Source: Planctomycetota bacterium
Lineage (GTDB): Bacteria; Planctomycetota; UBA1135
Assembly (NCBI GenBank): GCA_022447335.1
Contig: JAKVCF010000147.1
Location: 1-5,041, forward strand
Reading direction: 5' to 3'
Length of the DNA stretch: 5,041 nt
The translations under genes and the position numbers were made by a program. Positions 1-5,041 of the stretch are shown one piece after another. The notes beneath the pieces were generated by a model. The model did no database searches, had not been told where the DNA came from, and saw only the letters and a list, made by a program, of their open reading frames with translations. Each line of letters starts with the position of its first letter. Position 1 is the first letter of the stretch.

Positions 1-1112
1 GAATAGCTCCCGCGCACAAACTCAGCCCCGAAGAGGCCCAGGCTGTCACGCAGTTCAGCATCCAACAACTCGAGAGTCATCCCATGCGCACGTTCGCCCT
101 CTCCAGATCGGCGGACTAACAACTCGATCGAGTCGCCCGCCTGGTGACCTGTAAGAACATCAGCCCATTGCTCGAGACGACCAATCGGCCTCTCGTTTGC
201 AAGCAGGATGCGGTCCCCAACGACGATGCCAGCCCTAGCCGCCGGACCTCGCGGATGCACGCGCTCGACCTGAGGCCATCCGCTAGGCCCAGCCGCAACA
301 ACCTTCATGCCCGTCCAAGAGTTACCCAGGAGGCGGTCGCGTAGCGATGCATTGATCTGTGCGATCGGAATAGCGTAAGCAATACCCTCGGCAGCCTCGA
401 CTCGCGAAACTGTAATTCCAATGAGTTCGCCGTAGGCATTCATCATCGGGCCACCGGAAAATCCTTCATTAACTGCTGCATCGGTCTGAATCAAACCGTT
501 CATGCGTTTGGTCACGCCATCGGAATCAGCAATCAAAACCTCCTGATCCAAAGCCGACAGAATGCCTGAACTGAGCATGAGCGAACGGCCAAAGGGTGCA
601 CCCAATGTCACCACTTTTTCGCCGATCAATAAATCATCGTCGCGGCCGAACGGAATGCGCGAGAAGGTGCGCTCAGACTGAATCTGAAGGAGGGCGAGAT
701 CAATACCTGGATCCACCGCAAGTAAGCGTGCCGAAAACTCACGCTCTTCGGGATCATCGGCAGCCTCCGCTGACAAAACGACGCGCAGACGCTGATCTTC
801 GAGTGCGATACCTTTGCGAGCATCTACGACATGCGCATTCGTGATCACCAGACCACGATCACTGTAAATCACGCCAGTACCGTTTGAGACACTGAGCCAT
901 CGCTCTCCAGTACCTCCAATTTCGATTGCCCCAAAGCGCGCTGAAATGTTCTCAATCCGCGCCTCCAATCGCACGCGCACCACACTTAAAGCCGCTGACT
1001 GATAGACGGCCGCCTCAGGAGTCCAGCGCGCGCCGTAGCGATCTTCCAGATCGACCTCTTCAGGGACCTGCGCACAAACAGCGGCAGCAAGCGCAAGGCT
1101 AAGAGCGAACAT
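1..1112 (-). CDS. HtrA/DegP-like secreted serine protease with PDZ domain (3' end beyond window)
   Basis: This is a trypsin-fold (S1C) protease, a family that degrades or senses misfolded envelope proteins outside the cytoplasm. The frame is open from the ATG at 1112 to the left edge, 370 codons with no stop, so the C-terminus is missing. Residues 1-14 (MFALSLALAAAVCA) look like a short signal peptide with a possible VCA cleavage site, although the n-region has no Lys or Arg. The catalytic triad is visible: His94 in TNAHVVD, Asp138 in DLALLQI and Ser219 in GFSGGP. A PDZ domain follows at about 265-350 (ERVHPRGPAARAGIVVGDRI). The text after it (LRDSLGLFGAEF) might begin another domain. Phe218 replaces the Asn usual before the serine. 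The ATG at 1112 is the only ATG, GTG or TTG after an in-frame TGA, and its Shine-Dalgarno is poor. The gene lies 107 nt after rfbA with no clear terminator between them. The family call is firm; the exact subfamily (DegP, DegQ, DegS or other) is not. Confidence 0.93.
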   Translation of the reverse strand, partial: MFALSLALAAAVCAQVPEEVDLEDRYGARWTPEAAVYQSAALSVVRVRLEARIENISARFGAIEIGGTGERWLSVSNGTGVIYSDRGLVITNAHVVDARKGIALEDQRLRVVLSAEAADDPEEREFSARLLAVDPGIDLALLQIQSERTFSRIPFGRDDDLLIGEKVVTLGAPFGRSLMLSSGILSALDQEVLIADSDGVTKRMNGLIQTDAAVNEGFSGGPMMNAYGELIGITVSRVEAAEGIAYAIPIAQINASLRDRLLGNSWTGMKVVAAGPSGWPQVERVHPRGPAARAGIVVGDRILLANERPIGRLEQWADVLTGHQAGDSIELLVRRSGEGERAHGMTLELLDAELRDSLGLFGAEFVRGSY

Positions 1113-1219
1113 TGCCTCAGAATAGTCGATTCCACAGAGACGGCATCAACTGGATACAGCTTCTCCTTACAAGCTCTTCCCAAACTCTTGGAAATCGGTA
1201 GCCGTAACAGCTCTTGTGG
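1113..1219. other. rfbA to protease intergenic gap
   Basis: This 107-nt gap has no convincing intrinsic terminator for rfbA: there is no stable stem followed by a T-run. No good promoter for the protease was found either. On the minus strand it holds an AAGGAG (about 1163-1168) not placed to serve the protease ATG. It also holds a nine-codon ORF (1117-1146) that ends four bases before that ATG, and two copies of AAGAGCT. Cotranscription of the protease with rfbBA cannot be excluded. Confidence 0.4.
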
Positions 1220-2095
1220 TCAGCCCTTGGTAAGCAGATCCCGCAAATAATGCCCGTAACCATTACTCAGCAGCGGCTGAGTCAGCCGTTCTAGCTGGGC
1301 ATCATCAATCAAGCCCATGCGCCAAGCAACCTCTTCCGGGCAAGCGATCTTGACACCTCGCTTCTTCTGGAAATCTTCAACAAAGGAGCTGGCCAAAAGC
1401 AAGGAGTCATGCGTTCCGACATCAAGCCAGGTAAAGCTGTGATCCAAGATTTCAGCTTCAAGTGACCCATCCTTGAGATAGAGGCAATTCAAGTCGGTAA
1501 TCTCGAGTTCACCGCGAGGCCCTGGTTTCAACGACCTGACAAGCTCAGTGGCGCGTCCATCATAAAAATACAAACCGGTCACGGCGTAATGCGAACGAGG
1601 CTGGTTGGGTTTTTCTTCTATACCTATCACCTTGCCAACATCGTCGAATTCAACAATGCCGTAACGCTCAGGGTCGTCTACACAGTGGGCAAAAATAGTC
1701 GCGCCATACTCCAATGCACAGGAAGCTTGAAGCACCTCTGGAAAGCCCTGTCCAAAAAAGACATTGTCGCCCAGCGCTAGCATGCTGGGGGACCCGCTGA
1801 GAAACTCTTCGCCGACTAAATACGCCTGCGCTACACCGCCTGGACTGGGCTGCACGGCATACTGAATATTGAGGCCCCACTCAGAACCATCTCGCAGCAG
1901 CTCTTCAAATCGCGGAGTGTCTCGCGGTGTCGAGATCACCAGAATCTCATGAACACCTGCCTGCATAAGCACGCAAAGCGGGTAGTAGATCATCGGCTTG
2001 TCATAGATAGGCAGCAGCTGCTTCGAAATCCCCCGCGTCGCTGGGTGAAGTCGTGTGCCCGAGCCCCCGGCAAGAATGATGCCCTTGCGCCTCAC
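1220..2095 (-). CDS. rfbA: Glucose-1-phosphate thymidylyltransferase (RmlA/RfbA)
   Basis: This cytoplasmic enzyme makes dTDP-glucose and pyrophosphate from dTTP and glucose-1-phosphate, the first step of dTDP-deoxysugar synthesis. Counting from the GTG at 2095, the protein has 291 residues, the normal RmlA length. Visible motifs are the nucleotide-binding loop GGSGTRL (10-16) with Lys25, LGDN with the metal-binding Asp110, EEKP (160-163, with Glu161 and Lys162), ELEITDLN (196-203) and WLDVGT (223-228) with the second metal-binding Asp225. The sequence around KQLLPIYDKPMIYYPL is nearly identical to the family consensus. A longer reading from a GTG at 2122 is possible. The 2095 start is preferred because it gives a GTGA overlap with the rfbB stop, has GAAGGG nine bases upstream, and removes an unusual N-terminal extension. 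It is the second gene of an rfbB-rfbA pair and is almost certainly cotranscribed and translationally coupled. Family assignment is essentially certain. Confidence 0.97.
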   Translation of the reverse strand: MRRKGIILAGGSGTRLHPATRGISKQLLPIYDKPMIYYPLCVLMQAGVHEILVISTPRDTPRFEELLRDGSEWGLNIQYAVQPSPGGVAQAYLVGEEFLSGSPSMLALGDNVFFGQGFPEVLQASCALEYGATIFAHCVDDPERYGIVEFDDVGKVIGIEEKPNQPRSHYAVTGLYFYDGRATELVRSLKPGPRGELEITDLNCLYLKDGSLEAEILDHSFTWLDVGTHDSLLLASSFVEDFQKKRGVKIACPEEVAWRMGLIDDAQLERLTQPLLSNGYGHYLRDLLTKG

Positions 2096-3180
2096 CGGAT
2101 CGCGCCCTTCGCCTCCTTCCACCCTCGGTATGCACCAGTGCGCACCGCATCAAGCCACTCTGTATTTTCGACATACCAGCGCACTGTGCGCCGCAGTCCA
2201 GATTCAAAATTTTCCTGCTGAACCCAACCTAAATCGGCTTTCGCCTTCGAACAATCGATCGCGTAACGGTAATCGTGCCCCGGACGGTCGGCGACAAACT
2301 CAACCAATGACCTCCGATCAGAAATCTCACCGTGTGGCCGCTCCTCATCAAGAATCGAACAAATGGCGTGCACAACTTCAAGATTGGTGCGCTCAGCTTC
2401 GCCTCCGATTAGATAGGTCTCGCCAACCTGGCCAGATTCCGCCACAGCTAAAATTGCACGTACGTGATCGTCGACATACAGCCAATCACGCACATTGTCA
2501 CCCTCCCCAAAGACAGGAAGCTTATTACCCTCCAATCCATTCAAGATCATGAGCGGAATGAGCTTTTCGGGAAACTGACAGGGCCCATAGTTATTCGAAC
2601 AGTTGGTCATCAGCACGGGCAGCCCAAAGCTTCGCCCCCAAGCGCGCACAAGGTGATCCGAGCCGGCTTTCGAAGCTGAATACGGCGAACTCGGAGCATA
2701 GGGAGTTCCAGGGTGGAAAAAACCTTCATCGCCCAAGCTCCCAAAAACCTCATCGGTCGATACATGGATAAATCGAAAGCGCTCTTGCTCGTCTGCGCTC
2801 AGTTGATCGAAGTACTCGCGTGCGGCTTGCAGCATAACCCCTGTCCCAAGCACGTTTGTCTGAATAAAGGCCGCCGGACCAGTCAATGATCGGCCGACAT
2901 GGGACTCGGCCGCCAAGTGCAGAACACAATCCGGGAGAAAGTCTTGAAAAGCCGCGCTTACAGCTTCGACATCACAGATGTTCGCACAGACAAAACGATA
3001 ACGCGGATCGCGATCGGCGCCGGGTAGCGACATCAAGTTCGCTGCATAGGTGAGAGCATCGAGGTTCATCACCTTGGCTTCGCGATCCGCCAACAAGTGA
3101 CGAACCACAGCCGAACCGATGAATCCAGCTCCCCCGGTTACGAGGATTCGTTGGAAGGACATCTCTGCTGACATTCGCAT
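2092..3180 (-). CDS. rfbB: dTDP-glucose 4,6-dehydratase (RmlB/RfbB)
   Basis: This NAD-dependent short-chain dehydrogenase-fold enzyme turns dTDP-glucose into dTDP-4-keto-6-deoxyglucose in the cytoplasm. Numbered from the ATG at 3180 (362 residues), it shows the dinucleotide-binding GGAGFIG (16-22), AAESHV (90-95), the catalytic triplet Thr142-Asp143-Glu144 in STDEVFG, the YxxxK pair Tyr167/Lys171, and the substrate-binding NCSNNYGP and RDWLYVDDHVRA segments. The C-terminal RYAIDCSKAKADLGW region also matches RmlB. Position 96 is Gly where the family motif HVDRS normally has Asp. Three ATGs compete (3180, 3174, 3162), none with a clear Shine-Dalgarno. An in-frame TAG lies three codons before the first. 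The ATG at 3162 gives 356 residues and an N-terminus (MSFQRILVTGG) closer to the usual MKILVTGG, so it is a serious alternative. The stop overlaps the rfbA start as GTGA. Confidence 0.97.
   Translation of the reverse strand: MRMSAEMSFQRILVTGGAGFIGSAVVRHLLADREAKVMNLDALTYAANLMSLPGADRDPRYRFVCANICDVEAVSAAFQDFLPDCVLHLAAESHVGRSLTGPAAFIQTNVLGTGVMLQAAREYFDQLSADEQERFRFIHVSTDEVFGSLGDEGFFHPGTPYAPSSPYSASKAGSDHLVRAWGRSFGLPVLMTNCSNNYGPCQFPEKLIPLMILNGLEGNKLPVFGEGDNVRDWLYVDDHVRAILAVAESGQVGETYLIGGEAERTNLEVVHAICSILDEERPHGEISDRRSLVEFVADRPGHDYRYAIDCSKAKADLGWVQQENFESGLRRTVRWYVENTEWLDAVRTGAYRGWKEAKGAIR
2105..2120 (-). promoter_or_regulatory. Ribosome binding site region for rfbA, inside the rfbB 3' end
   Basis: On the minus strand this reads as two purine-rich blocks, GGAAGGAGG (2120-2112) and GAAGGG (2110-2105). 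The second ends nine bases before the GTG at 2095, which is good Shine-Dalgarno spacing. A start at the GTG at 2122 would place these blocks inside the gene. The site therefore supports the shorter rfbA start and reinitiation by ribosomes finishing rfbB. Confidence 0.65.
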
Positions 3181-3272
3181 CGCCAGCGACTAGCCGAGCA
3201 GGGACACAGTACCGAAAAGCTACCTCATGAAAAGTCCCTCTTGGAGAGTAGCGAGTTAAATGGGCTCAAATC

Positions 3273-3300
3273 CTCATATTCGGCCACTCCGGACGCTCAA
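3273..3300 (-). promoter_or_regulatory. Possible weak sigma-70-type promoter for rfbBA
   Basis: On the minus strand TTGAGC (3300-3295) and TATGAG (3278-3273) are separated by 16 bases. Each hexamer matches the consensus at four of six positions. The site lies just after the tRNA terminator and about 95 bases before the rfbB starts, where a promoter for the sugar operon would be expected. Matches of this quality occur by chance, so position is the main support. Confidence 0.25.
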
Positions 3301-3312
3301 GCCAACTCTCAC

Positions 3313-3343
3313 AAAAAAACCGACTCCAAAATAAGGGAGTCGG
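3313..3343 (-). terminator. Rho-independent terminator after tRNA-Val
   Basis: Reading the minus strand, CCGACTCC (3343-3336) and GGAGTCGG (3327-3320) form a perfect 8-bp stem around an 8-nt loop. Seven consecutive T follow directly (3319-3313). It starts nine bases after the encoded CCA of the tRNA. It should end the pcnB/tRNA transcript and separate it from rfbBA. There is no matching T-run on the plus-strand side, so it looks one-directional. Confidence 0.93.
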
Positions 3344-3352
3344 CGCCAAGGT

Positions 3353-3429
3353 TGGTGGGCGATACTGGGCTCGAACCAGTGACCCCCAGCTTGTCGAGCT
3401 GGTGCTCTAGCCAACTGAGCTAATCGCCC
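3353..3429 (-). tRNA. tRNA-Val, anticodon GAC
   Basis: A complete 77-nt cloverleaf folds on the minus strand. The acceptor stem is GGGCGAT/ATCGCCC (3429-3423 with 3363-3357), with discriminator A and encoded CCA (3355-3353). The D stem is GCTC/GAGC, the anticodon stem CCAGC/GCTGG (3402-3398 with 3390-3386), the variable loop GGGTC, and the T stem ACTGG/CCAGT with loop TTCGAGC. The 7-nt anticodon loop is TCGACAA, so positions 34-36 read GAC (3395-3393), decoding GUC and GUU as valine. The body (GGGCGATTAGCTCAG start, CCCACCA end) also resembles bacterial valine tRNAs. Position 33 is C, not the near-universal U, and U32 could pair with A38. The gene starts 24 nt after the pcnB stop, with a strong terminator just downstream. 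Confidence 0.95.
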
Positions 3430-3453
3430 AACCTCGGGGCAAGAAGAATAGCG

Positions 3454-4662
3454 TCACGGCCCTGGGAAGGAAAGGCCCATTTCATGCCACTCGTCATAGG
3501 GCGCGAGATCCCGGTCGGCCGCTTCAAGACGGCAACGCAAATACTCAAGCGCATCCTCAAAGCCCTCGGAAGCCACTAAGCGTTCACAGGCGGCCTTCCG
3601 GCGGCGCCGACGGCGACCACGCAGCGCTTCCCGCTCCGGATCCATCAACTCCTGCGCAAGCATGATGTGAATCGCGCGACCGATTGCGATACGTGGCAAG
3701 CGCGCGCGCTGCTGCAAGCGACTCAGCAAGAAGGGTGGCACATGGGGCACCTCTCGGACCGGAACCGTACGCTGATCCGGGTCGATCTCGTCCTCAACCA
3801 TGGGACCATAAAGACAAGCTAATCGGAAACCGTACCCCGGCTGGCCGCCATCTTTGACCCACCGATCTAGCGAGTCGAACGTGCTCAGAAGCCGATCTAC
3901 ATTGCCAGGCAAACGCTCCATCCATTCAGACAGATCGGGTACCAGCAATGGCACCACGCCCAGCGCCATCAGATCAGTAAAACAGCCGACCATATCCCCA
4001 GTCAGCATCAGGCGAAAAAGTTCTTCGACTAAACGCGGCTGCGCAGCTTCCACCAGCATGCCTGCGTGTGCACGTGCAGCTGCGATCTCGTTAGGCCCAG
4101 CATCCAGCTCGAGGCGGCGCATAAACTTGATCAGGCGCAGAATGCGCACAGGATCTTCGCGGAAGCGCAGATCCGGATCGCCAATCGAAATCATTCTGCG
4201 TTGCTCAAGGTCCTTCAGTCCACCGACGTAGTCCACGATCTCGCACTTGCGCGGATCAAGAAAGAGGCCGTTCACTGTGAAGTCGCGACGAGCAGCATCT
4301 TCAGCCGCAGTACCGAATGCGTTGTCATCGCGAATCGGCTCGTCCTTGCGATGATCATCGCGCGGGGGCTCGCGTCGAAAGGTCGCGATCTCGAAGATGT
4401 CTCGCCCGGCATATATATGCACGATGCGAAAGCGACGACCAATGATCCGCGAACGGCGGAAAAGTCGCTTAACCTGACCCGGCCGAGCCGCAGTTGCAAT
4501 GTCGTAGTCCTTTGGCCTCAGCCCAAGCATCGAATCCCGCACGCAACCACCGACCAGATAACTCTCATAACCTGCCCGTTGTAGGGTTCGCACCGTTTCC
4601 ACCGCTCGTCTATCAAGTCGACGTAGCGAGAACGGGAGGTCAGCGCGAACAGGAGGCTTCAT
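3454..4662 (-). CDS. pcnB: Poly(A) polymerase PcnB (class II tRNA nucleotidyltransferase/poly(A) polymerase family)
   Basis: This cytoplasmic enzyme most likely adds 3' poly(A) tails to RNA, which in bacteria promotes decay. The 402-residue protein has the class II nucleotidyltransferase head: GGCVRD (38-43), the metal-binding pair Asp52/Asp54 in KDYDIAT, IFEIATF with Glu91, RRDFTVN (125-131) and REDPVRILR (168-176). Its LFRRSRIIGRRFRIVHI segment (67-83) fits the signature that separates poly(A) polymerases from CCA-adding enzymes. The C-terminal part holds an Arg-rich patch (348-356, six consecutive Arg) and a GFEDALEYLRCRLEA segment like the PcnB RNA-binding region. A CCA-adding role remains a weaker alternative. 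The ATG at 4662 is preceded by an in-frame TGA, has no Shine-Dalgarno, and follows a C/T-rich leader. The gene lies 39 nt after the rsmG-like gene in the same frame, and 24 nt before tRNA-Val. Confidence 0.9.
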   Translation of the reverse strand: MKPPVRADLPFSLRRLDRRAVETVRTLQRAGYESYLVGGCVRDSMLGLRPKDYDIATAARPGQVKRLFRRSRIIGRRFRIVHIYAGRDIFEIATFRREPPRDDHRKDEPIRDDNAFGTAAEDAARRDFTVNGLFLDPRKCEIVDYVGGLKDLEQRRMISIGDPDLRFREDPVRILRLIKFMRRLELDAGPNEIAAARAHAGMLVEAAQPRLVEELFRLMLTGDMVGCFTDLMALGVVPLLVPDLSEWMERLPGNVDRLLSTFDSLDRWVKDGGQPGYGFRLACLYGPMVEDEIDPDQRTVPVREVPHVPPFLLSRLQQRARLPRIAIGRAIHIMLAQELMDPEREALRGRRRRRRKAACERLVASEGFEDALEYLRCRLEAADRDLAPYDEWHEMGLSFPGP

Positions 4663-4701
4663 GGAGCTGGCGGGGAGGAGGAACCCTTCCGAATCGTAGG
4701 C
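4663..4701. other. Short gap between the rsmG-like gene and pcnB
   Basis: On the coding (minus) strand this 39-nt spacer contains GGAAGGG followed by TTCCTCCTCCCC, then the pcnB ATG with no ribosome binding site at normal spacing. GGAA and TTCC could form a small hairpin around GGG. No terminator is visible, so the two genes are probably cotranscribed. Confidence 0.5.
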
Positions 4702-5041
4702 TCAAGCCGGCTTGAGCACCGCGACCTGACGAGCGCCACGATCGCCGGGGAGCGTGTAAGGATGACGTGCGGCCAACTTCCAAGAGCGGCGCACCTCGTC
4801 GGAAAGGCTATCCCAATCTTCGTCGAAGCGTGGACCCGCCATGAGGAACAAGGTGCCAAACCGAACCTTGTTGCGACGAATCCGCTGAAGCAGCTTCCCA
4901 GGAGCCTCAACGGCACGCGCCACAATCAAGTCGACTTCGCCTTCTTCGCGCAACTCCTCTTCAGCCTGCCCCGAGAACACTTCAACGTTGAAGAGCTCGA
5001 GTCGCATCAACGCCTCTTCAAGGAACTCCGCTCGCTTACCG
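4702..5041 (-). CDS. rsmG: RsmG/GidB-like 16S rRNA (guanine-N7) methyltransferase, C-terminal part only
   Basis: RsmG methylates 16S rRNA (G527 in E. coli) using S-adenosylmethionine. The frame is open from the right edge, and 112 codons are seen, so about the first half of a normal protein of roughly 210 residues lies outside the window, including the SAM-binding glycine motif. What remains follows the RsmG pattern. GKRAEFLEEA matches the helix after the acidic SAM-binding residue. FNVEVFSGQAEE matches the NVEVxxGRAEE strand. DLIVARAVEAPGKLL matches the conserved ARAV segment. The end, HPYTLPGDRGARQVAVLKPA, matches the family's basic C-terminal strand. An apparent start at 5010 (TTG, next to an ATG) is only internal. 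In many bacteria rsmG sits beside mnmG or parAB; here it precedes pcnB. A divergent class I methyltransferase of another specificity cannot be ruled out from this fragment. Confidence 0.78.
   Translation of the reverse strand, partial: GKRAEFLEEALMRLELFNVEVFSGQAEEELREEGEVDLIVARAVEAPGKLLQRIRRNKVRFGTLFLMAGPRFDEDWDSLSDEVRRSWKLAARHPYTLPGDRGARQVAVLKPA

Noticed and set aside
1167..1191. Imperfect inverted repeat TTCCAA/TTGGGAA as an rfbA terminator
   Set aside because: The stem is short, contains a bulge and is not followed by a T-run on the minus strand.
2055..2552. Plus-strand 165-codon frame
   Set aside because: It lies wholly opposite rfbB and rfbA, has no recognisable motif, and the opposite strand carries strongly conserved proteins.
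3241..3423. Plus-strand 60-codon frame across the tRNA and terminator
   Set aside because: It reads through the antisense of a complete tRNA and terminator. Pieces such as GDTGLEPVTP are the well-known false peptide from antisense tRNA sequence.
3444..3449. TATTCT as a possible -10 box for the tRNA
   Set aside because: There is no acceptable -35 hexamer 16-18 bases upstream, so a single AT-rich hexamer is not enough evidence for a promoter.
4066..4584. Plus-strand 172-codon frame
   Set aside because: It is antisense to the conserved catalytic head of pcnB and shows no domain of its own.
1..5041. A previously undescribed multi-gene system, mobile element, CRISPR array or phage region
   Set aside because: All large frames belong to well-known families, no transposase or integrase motifs or regular repeats are visible, and no unassigned gene remains between them.

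Overview
The window is bacterial, and every gene in it lies on the minus strand, so the order of reading is from high to low coordinates. It is a dense chromosomal stretch with moderate to moderately high GC. It holds a 16S rRNA methyltransferase tail, a PcnB-type poly(A) polymerase, a secreted HtrA-type protease and dTDP-sugar genes, and a tRNA whose CCA end is encoded. These point to a Gram-negative-like, proteobacterial or myxobacterial-type organism. That placement is an inference from protein flavour; there is no phylogenetic marker long enough to settle it.

Right part (5041 to about 3313), RNA and translation genes: the C-terminal half of an RsmG-like methyltransferase (cut by the window edge), a 39-nt gap, a class II nucleotidyltransferase with the poly(A) polymerase signature (pcnB), a 24-nt gap, then tRNA-Val(GAC) and a strong intrinsic terminator. 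The tight spacing suggests that pcnB and the tRNA may share a transcript that ends at this terminator.

Middle part (about 3312 to 1220), sugar nucleotide genes: a leader of about 130 nt with a possible weak promoter, then rfbB (dTDP-glucose 4,6-dehydratase) and rfbA (glucose-1-phosphate thymidylyltransferase), joined by a 4-nt GTGA stop/start overlap. Together they turn glucose-1-phosphate and dTTP into dTDP-4-keto-6-deoxyglucose, the branch point for dTDP-rhamnose and other deoxysugars of the cell surface. The genes that would decide the final sugar (rmlC, rmlD or aminotransferases) are not in the window.

Left part (1112 to 1): a signal-peptide-bearing trypsin-like protease of the HtrA/DegP type with a PDZ domain, cut at its C-terminus by the window edge. 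Its catalytic triad is intact, but the residue before the catalytic serine is Phe instead of the usual Asn.

No mobile element, CRISPR array, phage gene or unknown multi-gene system is visible. The most unusual detail is in the tRNA, whose anticodon loop has C instead of the near-universal U at position 33 and could form an extra U32-A38 pair. No gene-free stretch exceeds 300 bases; the longest (3181-3453) is accounted for by the tRNA, its terminator and the rfbB leader.
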